Below, piece after piece: positions 63,954-64,000 of a stretch of DNA of 64,000 bases. The DNA is from Nonlabens sp. Lineage in GTDB: Bacteria; Bacteroidota; Bacteroidia; Flavobacteriales; Flavobacteriaceae. Every line of letters starts with the position of its first letter. The first letter of the stretch is position 1. The position numbers and the translations under genes were made by a program. A model generated the notes under the pieces. That model did not search any database, was not told the origin of the DNA, and saw only the letters and a list, made by a program, of their open reading frames with translations. The DNA lies in the NCBI GenBank assembly GCA_020630715.1, contig JAHDIQ010000007.1, positions 1 to 64,000 of the forward strand. The letters run 5' to 3'.

Positions 63954-64000
63954 ATTTAAGGTAGTTCATACTATATTTTATAAAAATTGATAATTAACAT

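Overview
The window is AT-rich chromosomal DNA from a marine Bacteroidota, almost certainly the family Flavobacteriaceae, with Nonlabens or Dokdonia relatives as the best guess. Four things support this: a myxol-type carotenoid cluster, proteins with type IX secretion (Por) C-terminal sorting domains, Bacteroidota -7 boxes (TAnnTTTG) upstream of many genes, and a split transketolase. No phage, insertion sequence, rRNA or CRISPR array is visible.

Layout. 1-680: end of a tRNA-Arg and apt. 816-2045: a UPF0114 membrane protein and a CrtA-like carotenoid 2-hydroxylase. 2042-8898 (minus): a seven-gene operon carH-crtI-crtB-crtZ-crtD-cruF-crtY, headed by a MerR/B12-type light sensor. 9059-9265: tRNA-Leu and tRNA-Lys. 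9365-22951: housekeeping genes (aroK, a phosphoribosyltransferase, a TPMT-like methyltransferase, hslR, an FKBP lipoprotein with calcium-binding repeats, split transketolase, two sugar/EPS genes, tatC, kdsD, recQ). 23049-23558: a YefM-YoeB toxin-antitoxin pair. 23857-31063: a secreted Arg-rich protein, a cyclophilin-FKBP fusion, DoxX-like, DppB-like, tpiA, a DUF1287 protein, prmA and clpS. 31192-36370: a TetR/ABC/HlyD/TolC export operon whose ABC ATPase motifs are degraded. 36503-40111: a giant T9SS cargo protein. 40267-51388: rluF, small unknowns, a FAS1 lipoprotein, mnmA, a T9SS subtilase, pssA, a PorV/PorQ-like protein, MntA-HepT and lnt. 51499 to the end: a surface-polysaccharide locus (Wza, Wzc, Wzm, Wzt, then glycosyltransferases and methyltransferases) that runs off the right edge.

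The most striking structure is a perfect 14-bp palindrome, GCTTTCGCGAAAGC. It occurs exactly 14 times between about 2.9 and 54.8 kb, plus two near copies. Most copies lie inside genes, where they add short peptides such as AFAKA, RFRES or LSRKR in all three frames. It is absent from the last 9 kb, the low-GC glycosyltransferase block.

Other signals: an identical 18-bp operator palindrome in front of two distant secreted-protein genes; at least five promoters whose -7 box ends 4-5 nt before the ATG, which implies leaderless mRNAs; a RecQ that lacks its zinc cysteines; and two heptamer tandem arrays. The carotenoid genes together predict light-regulated synthesis of a monocyclic hydroxylated carotenoid such as myxol; crtE is not in the window.
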